A DNA stretch of 64,000 bases. It comes from Streptomyces cadmiisoli (GTDB taxonomy: Bacteria > Actinomycetota > Actinomycetes > Streptomycetales > Streptomycetaceae). This document shows positions 47,880-55,855 of this stretch, piece by piece. The DNA lies in contig NZ_CP030073.1 of the NCBI RefSeq assembly GCF_003261055.1, forward strand, positions 5,270,001 through 5,334,000. Direction: 5' to 3'. The position numbers and the translations under genes were made by a program. Numbering within the stretch: the stretch's first letter is position 1; each line of letters starts with the position of its first letter. The notes under the pieces were generated by a model. The model did no database searches and was not told where the DNA came from. It saw nothing but the letters and a program-made list of their open reading frames with translations.

Positions 47880-48776
47880 ATGAGGAGCAGCAACCCGGTC
47901 TTCTCGCGACGGGGGTTCAGCCGCGACAACGGCTACGCGGGCTTCAACACCGCGCCGCAGGCCGGGGGCGCACCTGTGGGTACGCAGGGCAACCCGTACG
48001 CCCAGCCCGGAACCGGCAACCCGTACGCGCAGAACCCGTACGCGCAGAACCCTTACGCCCAGCAGGACCTCCAGCACGGAGCGCCGCAGGCCCCGGTCAC
48101 CACCGACCGGATGACGATGGACGACGTCGTCATGCGGTCCGCCATGACGCTCGGCACCGTCGTCGTCGGCGCCGTGCTCGCCTGGGCGCTGCTTCCGGTG
48201 TCGTCCAGCAGCTTCGGCCTGGCCATCGGCGCCGCGCTCATCGCCTTCGTCCTGGCGATGGTGCAGTCCTTCAAGCGCAACGCCTCGCCCGCGTTGATCC
48301 TGGCGTACGCCGCCTTCGAGGGTGTCTTCCTCGGCGTGATCAGTGAGATGTACAACAGCCAGTGGTCCGGCGCGCCCTTCCAGGCGGTGCTCGGCACCAT
48401 GGCGGTCTCGGGCGCCACGCTGCTCATCTACAAGGCCGGCTGGATCCGTGTCACCGCGCGTTACGCCCGCATCGGCATGGCCATCGCCATCGCCTTCGTG
48501 CTGGTCCTCGCGGTGAACCTGCTGCTGGTCGCCTTCGGTGTCGCCGAGGACGGCGGTCTGCGCAGCATGGGCCCGCTCGGTGCCATCGTCGGCATCCTCG
48601 CGATCGTGCTCGGTGCCTTCTTCCTCACCCTCGACTTCAAGCAGATCGAGGACGGCATCGCCTACGGCGCGCCGCGCAAGGAGGCCTGGCTGGCCGCGTT
48701 CGGCCTGACCATGACGCTGGTGTGGATCTACATCGAGATGCTGCGCCTGGTCGCCATCTTCAGCGGCGACGACTGA
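47880..48776 (+). CDS. BAX inhibitor-1/YccA-like membrane protein
   Basis: The 298-residue protein has an N-terminal arm of about 80 residues with repeated NPYAQ units, then seven hydrophobic helices of the actinomycete Bax1-I type (AAFEGVFLGVISEMYNSQW, LDFKQIEDGIAYGAPRKEAW, WIYIEMLRLVAIF). The family is linked to calcium leak and stress. GGAGGAG lies 4 nt before the ATG at 47880. The repeat TGNPYAQNPYAQNPYAQQ in the arm is notable. Convergent with the DUF4287 gene. Confidence 0.88.
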   Translation: MRSSNPVFSRRGFSRDNGYAGFNTAPQAGGAPVGTQGNPYAQPGTGNPYAQNPYAQNPYAQQDLQHGAPQAPVTTDRMTMDDVVMRSAMTLGTVVVGAVLAWALLPVSSSSFGLAIGAALIAFVLAMVQSFKRNASPALILAYAAFEGVFLGVISEMYNSQWSGAPFQAVLGTMAVSGATLLIYKAGWIRVTARYARIGMAIAIAFVLVLAVNLLLVAFGVAEDGGLRSMGPLGAIVGILAIVLGAFFLTLDFKQIEDGIAYGAPRKEAWLAAFGLTMTLVWIYIEMLRLVAIFSGDD

Positions 48777-48816
48777 TCGACCCCACACGCTCCGCCGGAC
48801 GGCGGACCGATGTGAC

Positions 48817-48845
48817 AGGGCCCCGGGATGCGTTCCCGGGGCCCT
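48817..48845. terminator. Bidirectional terminator
   Basis: AGGGCCCCGGGA (48817-48828) and TCCCGGGGCCCT (48834-48845) are perfect, with a 5-nt loop, between convergent genes. Confidence 0.85.
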
Positions 48846-48881
48846 TCGTCGTGTCCGGTGTCGGTGAACAGCGGTGCGCGC

Positions 48882-49109
48882 TCAGAGCAGTTTGCGCGCG
48901 GCCCTCCTCAGGTCGTATTCGTGAATGATCGCCTTGGCGTGGCCGTACGCGAGGTTGTGCTCGTGGCGCAGCCAGCTGACCTTCTCCTCGAAGCGGAGAG
49001 CGGGGCCTTCCTCGACGGTGCGAAGCCAGTCGGAGATGGCGCGACCCGTGCAGTGCGGGATGCGGGCGAGCAGATTGCGATGGGTCTCCTCGGAGAAGAC
49101 TTGGGACAT
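48882..49109 (-). CDS. DUF4287 protein
   Basis: The 75-residue protein has the DUF4287 pattern: FSEETHRNLLARIPHCTGRAISDWLRTV, then EEKVSWLRHEHNLAYGHAKAIIHEYDLRRA. The start at 49109 is chosen because GGAGG lies 6 nt upstream; an upstream start would add six residues. Function unknown. Confidence 0.82.
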   Translation of the reverse strand: MSQVFSEETHRNLLARIPHCTGRAISDWLRTVEEGPALRFEEKVSWLRHEHNLAYGHAKAIIHEYDLRRAARKLL

Positions 49110-49203
49110 CGGCGCCTCCGGACGCAATCGGGTGTAAGCCGGTCCTTCAGGTCACGGTGCCTGAGCGTTCGCCCGTTGGCAACAGTGCGGGTAGCCTGCC
49201 GCC

Positions 49204-49515
49204 GTGGTTGATACGACGCGTCTGATCGGCGCGGTTGATCAGTTTGCCGATCGGTTGAGGGCGGCGCCGCAGAGCCGTCTGCAGCGAGGGGGTGCCGCCG
49301 AGGCGTTGGCGCTGGCCAGGGAACTGGCCGGCTGGGCGCAGAAGCTGGAGTCCCCCGAGGCGGAGCCGCGTGAGATGCCGGACGCGGGGATGTTCGCGGC
49401 GGCCGATCAGATCACCGTCGCCGGACGCGATCTGGCCGTGGTCCTCACGACCGACGGCGAGGTGGAGGAGGCCGTGCGGGCCGTGGCGGAGGCCCAGAAG
49501 CGCGCGGGCGTGTGA
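49204..49515 (+). CDS. Small conserved helical protein, possibly leaderless
   Basis: The 103-residue protein is predicted all-helical (LIGAVDQFADRLRAAPQSRLQRGGAAEALALARELAGWAQKLE, then AADQITVAGRDLAVVL). TAGCCT at 49192-49197 would put the transcript start at or next to the GTG at 49204, with no ribosome-binding site, as in a leaderless mRNA. Function unknown. Confidence 0.7.
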   Translation: MVDTTRLIGAVDQFADRLRAAPQSRLQRGGAAEALALARELAGWAQKLESPEAEPREMPDAGMFAAADQITVAGRDLAVVLTTDGEVEEAVRAVAEAQKRAGV

Positions 49516-49653
49516 CGGGCCGAAAGTCCGTACGGGCCGTGCCGGTTCGCGGTGTCCGTCCGTCCGGCGGGCCGCGTGCCGGCGCGGCCCGGGCCGTGGG
49601 AGACGGCGTCGCGGGCCGCGTGCTCGGCGGCCCCGGCGTTCTTCGCGTCGTCC

Positions 49654-50442
49654 TCAGAAGGACGCGATGACGCGGTCCGCCAGGATGTAGACGTTCTCCT
49701 CGCCGCAGGCGAAGGTCAGCGTGTAGGCGCCGGAGATGCCGGAGCCGCCCAGGAGGTACGGGGTCTCGCCGGTGCCGAGCGCGGCGGCCAGCCGTTCGGC
49801 GGTCTCCCGGTGGCCCGGGGTCATGCACAGCGTCGTGCCGTCGGCGAAGACGTAGACGTCGAGGGTGCCGAGCGGGCCCGGACGGACGTCGGTCAGTTCG
49901 ACGCGGGACGTGGCCAGGTCCTCCAGGGCGGCCACCGTACGCTCATGGTCGCCCACGACCGGTGAGACGGCCGGGGTGAAGTCCGGGTGCGAGGGGTGGC
50001 GGCGGCGCGCCGCGGCCAGCTCGGGGGAGTCCCCGGCGTACTCCTCGCTGTCCGGGCCCGGCTCGGACACCGGCTCCAGCGGTTCCATGCCTGCGAAGTC
50101 GGTCTGCCGGGGCAGGAAGAGGTCGGCGTCGGTCAGCCCGAGCAGGGTGGGCGCGTCGGGCAGGTCCCGGGCTTCCTGGGCGGCCCAGAAGGCCCGCGCC
50201 TCGGCCAGCTCCCGCTCCCGCTCCTCGGCGAGCGCGTCGGCCACGGCCGCGCGTATCTCCTCGGTGTCCGCGGTGGTGCGGGCGGCGGGGACGTGCGCGC
50301 GCGCCGCGGCTCGCCCTTCAGCGAGCTCCGTGTGCAGGGCCGCCACCTGACGGCGCAGCTGCAGCAGGGTGCGCAGGACGGCGACGCCCACGGCGCCCGT
50401 GGCGGCCGTGGTGACCAGCAAGGCGATCGGCATGGCGCTCAC
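49654..50442 (-). CDS. Membrane-anchored coiled-coil protein of unknown function
   Basis: The 262-residue protein has an N-terminal membrane helix (PIALLVTTAATGAVGVAVLRTLL), a helical Glu/Arg/Ala-rich stretch (to about residue 95), a variable acidic middle and a strand-rich C-terminal domain (about 165-262: VELTDVRPGPLGTLDVYVFADGTTLCM ... YTLTFACGEENVYILADRVIASF). GGGAG at 7 nt supports the GTG start. No family recognised. Confidence 0.72.
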   Translation of the reverse strand: MSAMPIALLVTTAATGAVGVAVLRTLLQLRRQVAALHTELAEGRAAARAHVPAARTTADTEEIRAAVADALAEERERELAEARAFWAAQEARDLPDAPTLLGLTDADLFLPRQTDFAGMEPLEPVSEPGPDSEEYAGDSPELAAARRRHPSHPDFTPAVSPVVGDHERTVAALEDLATSRVELTDVRPGPLGTLDVYVFADGTTLCMTPGHRETAERLAAALGTGETPYLLGGSGISGAYTLTFACGEENVYILADRVIASF

Positions 50443-50639
50443 TGACGTTCTCCCGGTTCAAAGTCGACCCCCGACTTCCTACATCAGCTTGATGGGTGAA
50501 CTAACCAGCTGTCAGTGCGTAATGTCACGAATCGGACAGGACTATGGGTCCGAGGGTTGTCATGTGGCTGCTCTGACCTGCGGTGATTCCTGTGACTAGG
50601 GAGATAGGTCACATCCTGGGGGAGATTCGATCACAAAGC

Positions 50640-50674
50640 GGCCCGGAACCCCGGTGGTCACGGGGTTCCGGGCC
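50640..50674. terminator. Terminator next to the thiolase gene
   Basis: GGCCCGGAACCCC (50640-50652) and GGGGTTCCGGGCC (50662-50674) are perfect; it lies 40 nt beyond the thiolase stop. Confidence 0.85.
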
Positions 50675-50714
50675 GTTTCGTGGCGGTGGGTGCGGCGCCG
50701 GCTACGAAGGGGTG

Positions 50715-51935
50715 TCAGCTCAGGCGCTCGATGACCATCGCCATGCCCTGACCGCCGCCGACGCACATCGTCTCCAGGCCGAACTGCTTGTCGTGCCACC
50801 GGAGGGAGTTGATCAGGGTGCCGGTGATGCGGGCGCCGGTCATGCCGAAGGGGTGGCCGACGGCGATGGCGCCGCCGTTGACGTTCAGCTTCTCCAGCGG
50901 GATGTCCAGGTCGCGGTAGGAGGGGATCACCTGGGCGGCGAACGCCTCGTTGATCTCGACCAGGTCGATGTCGCCGATGGTCAGACCGGCACGCCGCAGC
51001 GCCTGCCGGCTCGCCTCGACCGGGCCGTAGCCCATGATCTCGGGGGACAGGCCCGAGACGCCGGTGGAGACGATGCGGGCCAGCGGCGTCAGGCCGAGCT
51101 CGCTCGCCTTGGTGTCGGACATGATCACCAGGGCGGCGGCGCCGTCGTTCAGGGGGCAGCAGTTGCCGGCGGTGATCAGGCCGTCGGGGCGGAAGACCGG
51201 CTTCAGGCCGGACACGCCCTCCAGGCTGACGCCGGCGCGCGGGCCGTCGTCCTTGCTGACGACGGTGCCGTCGGGCAGGGTCACGGGGGTGATCTCGCGC
51301 TCCCAGAAGCCCTTCTCGATGGCTTCCTCGGCCAGGTTCTGGGAGCGGACGCCGAACTCGTCCATCTCCTGGCGGCTGACCCCCCAGGACCGGGCGAGGT
51401 TCTCGGCGGTCTGGCCCATCGCCATGTAGGCGTCGGGTATCAGGCCGTCCTCGCGCGGGTCGTGCCAGGTCGAGCCCTCGGACCGGGCGACCTCGGCGGT
51501 GCGGGCCTCGGCTTCGGCGAAGACCGGGTTGTGCGTGTCGGGCAGGCTGTCGGAGTTGCCCTTGGTGAACCGGGAGACCATCTCGACACCGGCCGAGATG
51601 AAGACGTCGCCCTCGCCCGCCTTGATGGCGTGCAGGGCCATGCGGCTGGTCTGGAGGGACGAGGAGCAGTAGCGGGTGACGGTGCAGCCGGGGAGGTGGT
51701 CCATCCCCATCTGCACGGCGACGATCCGGCCGAGGTTGTTGCCCTGCTCGCCGCCGGGCAGACCGCAGCCGAGCATCAGGTCGTCGATGTCCTTCGGGTC
51801 CAGCTCGGGGACCTTGTCTAGCGCGGCCCGGATGATCGTGGCGGCGATGTCGTCGGGGCGCAGGTCCTTGAGGGAGCCCTTGAAGGCGCGCCCGATGGGG
51901 GAACGGGCGGCAGAGACGATCACGGCTTCGGGCAT
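50715..51935 (-). CDS. Acetyl-CoA C-acyltransferase (thiolase)
   Basis: The 406-residue thiolase has the nucleophile Cys90 in [16 protein letters not shown], the NEAFAAQ motif, the active-site His in [16 protein letters not shown] and the second Cys in [10 protein letters not shown]. It could act in beta-oxidation (acyl-CoA + CoA to acetyl-CoA and shorter acyl-CoA) or make acetoacetyl-CoA. GGAG at 6 nt supports the ATG at 51935. A palindrome AAGCGCTT upstream may be the operator of a fatty-acid regulator. No FadB partner is adjacent. Confidence 0.93.
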   Translation of the reverse strand: MPEAVIVSAARSPIGRAFKGSLKDLRPDDIAATIIRAALDKVPELDPKDIDDLMLGCGLPGGEQGNNLGRIVAVQMGMDHLPGCTVTRYCSSSLQTSRMALHAIKAGEGDVFISAGVEMVSRFTKGNSDSLPDTHNPVFAEAEARTAEVARSEGSTWHDPREDGLIPDAYMAMGQTAENLARSWGVSRQEMDEFGVRSQNLAEEAIEKGFWEREITPVTLPDGTVVSKDDGPRAGVSLEGVSGLKPVFRPDGLITAGNCCPLNDGAAALVIMSDTKASELGLTPLARIVSTGVSGLSPEIMGYGPVEASRQALRRAGLTIGDIDLVEINEAFAAQVIPSYRDLDIPLEKLNVNGGAIAVGHPFGMTGARITGTLINSLRWHDKQFGLETMCVGGGQGMAMVIERLS

Positions 51936-52041
51936 CACGGCTCCAGTGGCGAACGGGGATCGAGCGGGGCTGCTTGGGAAGTTACCCGCACGTATGGGCT
52001 GGGTCACGGGTGTGGCGGTGTGACTCCGACCGCAATTTTCT

Positions 52042-52049
52042 AAGCGCTT
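52042..52049. promoter_or_regulatory. AAGCGCTT palindrome upstream of the thiolase gene
   Basis: The palindrome, flanked as CTAAGCGCTTGCTT, lies about 110 nt before the thiolase start and resembles sites of TetR-type fatty-acid regulators. The local sequence is AT-rich. Confidence 0.35.
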
Positions 52050-52075
52050 GCTTTTTGATTTTCGGGCACGCGGCC

Positions 52076-53131
52076 CTAGAACGGCTGCGTCGAGGGCTGG
52101 GACGAGGGCCGCGACGACGGTTCGGGGGACGACTCCGGTTCCTGCACCCGGCGTCGCCTACGTCGCTTGAGCAGGGCCCAGGGACCGCGCGGCCCGGACG
52201 GCATCGCCGCCGTGACCTCCGTACCCGCCTCGGACGCGGCCTCGGCGGCGGCGCGGGCGACCGGGAGGAAGCCCTCGCGGCGCGAGACGTCGGGGCGCTC
52301 CTCGTCGGCCGGCCACAGGCCGAGAGCGGCGCACAGCGTGGGCAGGACGGCCATCGCGGCGGTCGCGTAGCCCTCGGCCGACGGGTGGTAGTTGTCGGGG
52401 CCGAACAGTTCCCGCGGGTTGGCGGCGAACTCGGGGCCCAGCAGATCGCCCAGGGACACCGTGCGGCCGCCCTGCTCGACGACTCCGATCGTCTGGGCGG
52501 CCGCCAGCTGGCGGGAGGCCCGCCGGGCCAGCCAGCGCAGCGGCTGCTGCACCGGCTCGATGGTGCCCAGGTCCGGACAGGTGCCGACCACCACCTCCGC
52601 GCCGGCCGTGCGCAGCCGCCGTACGGCCGTCGAGAGATGGCGCACCGAGCGCGTCGCGGGCATGCGGTTGGTGACGTCGTTCGCCCCGATCATGATCACG
52701 CAGATGTCGGGGATCCGGTTGTGGTCGGCCAGGGCCAGGGCCACCTGGCGGTCCAGGTCGTCGGACCGGGCCCCCGGCAGGGCGACATTGCGCAGCCGCA
52801 CCGGGCGTTCCGCCACCGCCGCCAGGCCCGAGGCGAGCAGCGCCCCCGGCGTCTGGCCGGCCCGGTGCACCCCTTGGCCGGCGGCCGTGGAGTCACCGAG
52901 GACGGTGAGCCTGAGGTGCGGTTCGCCCGGGGTGTCGTAGCCGCGGCCGTAGAGCCCGTCCGCGTTCGGCACCCGGGACGTCGTGCCGTTGCCCACATGA
53001 CGCCTGGCCAGCCGCACCTCCGCCAGTAACAGACCGACCGCCGCCGCACCGGCCAGACCGACACCGCCGCCGCCGTAGGCCGCGCCGGCCGCGATGCGCC
53101 TGGCCACCCTCGCCCTCGACATGCTCGTCAT
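52076..53131 (-). CDS. SGNH/GDSL-family hydrolase, membrane-anchored
   Basis: The 351-residue protein has an N-terminal hydrophobic helix (AAYGGGGVGLAGAAAVGLLLAEV) and the SGNH blocks LTVLGDSTAAGQG (nucleophile Ser), CVIMIGANDVTN (block III, GxND) and DNYHPSAEGY (block V, catalytic His). The C-terminal 60 residues are basic then Ser/Pro-rich. It should hydrolyse an ester outside the cell or on the membrane. It is divergent from cystathionine beta-synthase. Confidence 0.88.
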   Translation of the reverse strand: MTSMSRARVARRIAAGAAYGGGGVGLAGAAAVGLLLAEVRLARRHVGNGTTSRVPNADGLYGRGYDTPGEPHLRLTVLGDSTAAGQGVHRAGQTPGALLASGLAAVAERPVRLRNVALPGARSDDLDRQVALALADHNRIPDICVIMIGANDVTNRMPATRSVRHLSTAVRRLRTAGAEVVVGTCPDLGTIEPVQQPLRWLARRASRQLAAAQTIGVVEQGGRTVSLGDLLGPEFAANPRELFGPDNYHPSAEGYATAAMAVLPTLCAALGLWPADEERPDVSRREGFLPVARAAAEAASEAGTEVTAAMPSGPRGPWALLKRRRRRRVQEPESSPEPSSRPSSQPSTQPF

Positions 53132-53280
53132 GCGTCGCCGACACCTCCTCGCATCCGTACATCCACTGCTTGCCCCGAAGCGACCGTCCGCCAATCTCAA
53201 CTACGCGTGAACGCCCGGGACGGGCCTTAGGCTGGCGGCACACCACGACCACACCTTCTGCAGCATCCGGAGACAAAACG

Positions 53281-54669
53281 GTGCAGTTCCACGACTCGAT
53301 GATCAGCCTCGTCGGCAACACCCCGCTGGTGAGGCTCAACCACGTCACCCATGGCATCCGGGCCACCGTCCTGGCCAAGGTGGAGTACTTCAACCCGGGC
53401 GGATCCGTGAAGGACCGGATCGCCCTGCGCATGATCGAGGCGGCCGAGCAGAGCGGCGAGCTCAAGCCCGGCGGCACGATCGTGGAGCCGACCAGCGGGA
53501 ACACCGGGGTCGGCCTCGCCATCGTGGCGCAGCAGAAGGGGTACAAGTGCATCTTCGTCTGCCCGGACAAGGTCTCCACGGACAAGATCAACGTGCTGCG
53601 GGCCTACGGGGCAGAGGTGGTCGTCTGCCCGACGGCGGTCGACCCCGAGCACCCCGACTCGTACTACAACGTCTCCGACCGGCTGGTCCGTGAGACGCCG
53701 GGCGCCTGGAAGCCGGACCAGTACTCCAACCCCAACAACCCGCTCTCGCACTATCACTCCACCGGCCCCGAACTGTGGGAGCAGACCGAGGGACGCATCA
53801 CCCACTTCGTGGCCGGCGTGGGCACCGGCGGCACCATCTCCGGGACCGGCCGGTACCTGAAGGAGGCCAGCGAGGGCCGGGTGCAGGTCGTCGGCGCCGA
53901 CCCCGAGGGCTCGGTGTACTCCGGCGGCTCCGGGCGGCCCTACCTCGTCGAGGGCGTCGGCGAGGACTTCTGGCCGACGGCGTACGACCGCACCGTGGCC
54001 GACGAGATCGTCGCCGTGTCCGACAAGGACTCCTTCCAGATGACCCGGCGGCTGGCCAAGGAGGAGGGTCTGCTGGTCGGCGGCTCGTGCGGCATGGCGG
54101 TCGTCGCCGCGCTGCGGGTGGCCGAGCGGCTCGGTCCCGACGACGTCGTGGTCGTGCTGCTGCCGGACAGCGGACGCGGATACCTCAGCAAGATCTTCAA
54201 CGACGAGTGGATGGCCGACTACGGCTTCCTGGAGGACGAGGGCCCGAGCGCCCGCGTCGCCGACGTGCTCAGCGACAAGGAGGGCGGCGCCATGCCCTCC
54301 CTCGTCCACATGCACCCGGACGAGACGGTCGGCGAGGCCATCGACGTGCTGCGCGAGTACGGCGTCTCGCAGATGCCGATCGTCAAGCCGGGCGCCGGGC
54401 ACCCGGACGTGATGGCCGCCGAGGTGGTGGGCTCGGTCGTCGAACGCGAACTGCTCGACGCGCTGTTCACCCAGCGGGCCTCGCTCGGCGACCCGCTGGA
54501 GAAGCACATGTCGGCGCCGCTGCCGCAGGTCGGCTCCGGCGAACCGGTCGGTGACCTGATGTCCGTGCTCGGCACGGCGGACGCGGCGATCGTGCTGGTG
54601 GAGGGCAAGCCGAACGGTGTGGTCAGCCGGCAGGACCTGCTGGCCTTCCTCGCCAGGAAGGCGAAGTAG
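53281..54669 (+). CDS. cbs: Cystathionine beta-synthase
   Basis: The 462-residue protein has a fold-type II PLP domain: Lys44 in FNPGGSVKDRIA binds PLP, PTSGNTGVGLA binds substrate and GTGGTISGTGRYL holds the phosphate. A pair of CBS domains follows (about residues 335-460). That layout marks cystathionine beta-synthase rather than cysteine synthase. It joins homocysteine and serine in reverse transsulfuration. GGAG lies 10 nt before the GTG. Confidence 0.95.
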   Translation: MQFHDSMISLVGNTPLVRLNHVTHGIRATVLAKVEYFNPGGSVKDRIALRMIEAAEQSGELKPGGTIVEPTSGNTGVGLAIVAQQKGYKCIFVCPDKVSTDKINVLRAYGAEVVVCPTAVDPEHPDSYYNVSDRLVRETPGAWKPDQYSNPNNPLSHYHSTGPELWEQTEGRITHFVAGVGTGGTISGTGRYLKEASEGRVQVVGADPEGSVYSGGSGRPYLVEGVGEDFWPTAYDRTVADEIVAVSDKDSFQMTRRLAKEEGLLVGGSCGMAVVAALRVAERLGPDDVVVVLLPDSGRGYLSKIFNDEWMADYGFLEDEGPSARVADVLSDKEGGAMPSLVHMHPDETVGEAIDVLREYGVSQMPIVKPGAGHPDVMAAEVVGSVVERELLDALFTQRASLGDPLEKHMSAPLPQVGSGEPVGDLMSVLGTADAAIVLVEGKPNGVVSRQDLLAFLARKAK

Positions 54670-55101
54670 CGGCGAAGCCGCCGTGCACGGGCCGTGTCCG
54701 GAGCGAACTCACGGTGACGTGCGGGTTCGCCGGTTTCGCGGAAGTGGTACGAGCGTGTCACGTCCGCGCAGCACCGGCTTAACACGGGTCCGGCACATTG
54801 GTGGGTGTCGGCAGGGCGGGAGCGGCTCCCCGCCCCGGCCGGCACCGAACGGCGCCAAGGACCTCCGGAGCGGCTCCCGGACCTCCATGGACGCCATGGA
54901 CGCGCAAGCCCGGCCCTGACCGGCCCGCGTCCTTCGCGGGGACCGCCGTCGTCCCGCCCCCCGGCGACGGGGGTGCGGCGGTCCCCGCGCACAACCTTTA
55001 CGACGACCTGCGTCCGGCCCCGGTGCGCGGTGGGCCTGCGGCCCGCCCGTTCGCCGGGGCCTTTTTCGCGTCGGTGCGGCCGAGCGCCTTCCGCCCCGCC
55101 G
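54670..55101. other. Intergenic region after cbs
   Basis: These 432 bp hold no credible gene. The notable element is the hairpin at 54936-54988; the rest is GC-rich with TTAACACGG near 54779 of unknown meaning. Confidence 0.5.
54936..54988. terminator. Long hairpin downstream of cbs
   Basis: GCGGGGACCGCCG (54936-54948) and CGGCGGTCCCCGC (54976-54988) are perfect; the loop can fold further. Confidence 0.7.
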
Positions 55102-55536
55102 TCAGTCCTCCCAGGCGTCGTCCTGGCCGCCGGTCCGGCGCCTGCGGAACAGGGCGGGGTTGACGCGGGCGGCCTGGAAGGCGTTGACGCCCACGATGCC
55201 GGCCCACGCGACGAGCAGGCCGGGGAGTCCGGCCACGCCGCCGCCGATGGCGGAGAGCGGGACCGCCAGCACCAGCGAGACGATGCCGAAGCCGAAGCGC
55301 TCGCCCCAGGAGTCCGTCGGCTCGGGCGACCGCGTGTCGCGGGCCGCCGCCATCTGCTGCTCCGCCACCTGCCGGCGCACCCGGCGCTCCACGGCGCCGT
55401 CGATGCGCTGGTCGACCTTCTCCAGGAACGAGTCGACCAGCGCCGACTCGTACTCCTCGCCCAGTTCCCTGCGGGCTTGCAGGGTGGCGTCGAGTTCCTT
55501 CTTCAGGTCGGCGTCCCGCGCGTCCATTCCGCTCAT
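55102..55536 (-). CDS. Small membrane protein with charged N-terminal helix
   Basis: The 144-residue protein has a charged helical N-terminus (DADLKKELDATLQARRELGEEYESALVDSFLEKVDQRIDGAVERRVRRQ), then a two-helix hydrophobic hairpin (FGFGIVSLVLAVPLSAIGG and GLPGLLVAWAGIVGVNAF) and a basic tail. This resembles actinomycete integral-membrane regulators with a charged N-terminus and a DUF1707-like tail, but I do not assign a family. GAGGT precedes the ATG. Confidence 0.7.
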   Translation of the reverse strand: MSGMDARDADLKKELDATLQARRELGEEYESALVDSFLEKVDQRIDGAVERRVRRQVAEQQMAAARDTRSPEPTDSWGERFGFGIVSLVLAVPLSAIGGGVAGLPGLLVAWAGIVGVNAFQAARVNPALFRRRRTGGQDDAWED

Positions 55537-55855
55537 GCACCTCACGGTAGGGAGCGTGCCGGGCGGACGCACTGGGGCTAGCCCCCCGGTCGGCGGCGGG
55601 TCAGCCGGAGGGCGTCAGCCCCTTGCGCGCGGCGCGGTCCCGCGCCACGTCCCCGGGGTCCTCGCGGTCCTTGTCCACCTGGGGAAGCGCTGGTGGACGG
55701 CGTCGGACTGGATCATGAGGTGTCCCTTGCCCGGCCTGTATAACGTCATGCAGAGTTCTTGGTGTCTGAATAGGTTGTCAATGCTCCGGCGTTGATCCGT
55801 GGTTGCGGATGATCGAGATGCAAGATCAGATGTCCGGTTGGAGGAGGGTTTGGGC
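55537..55855. other. Intergenic region before the ammonia-lyase-like gene, with gene remnant
   Basis: On the minus strand, ALPQVDKDREDPGDVARDRAARKG ends with a proper stop at 55601-55603, and in another frame an ATG with AAGGGACAC (55714) begins MIQSDAVHQRFPR. Together they look like a short protein broken by a frameshift near 55682, or a remnant. The right part holds the promoter region of the lyase-like gene, with TATAACGTCATG. Confidence 0.4.

Noticed and set aside
54617-55101. Open frames after cbs (for example 54617-54919)
   Set aside because: No start site, low-complexity residues and a strong hairpin inside the region.
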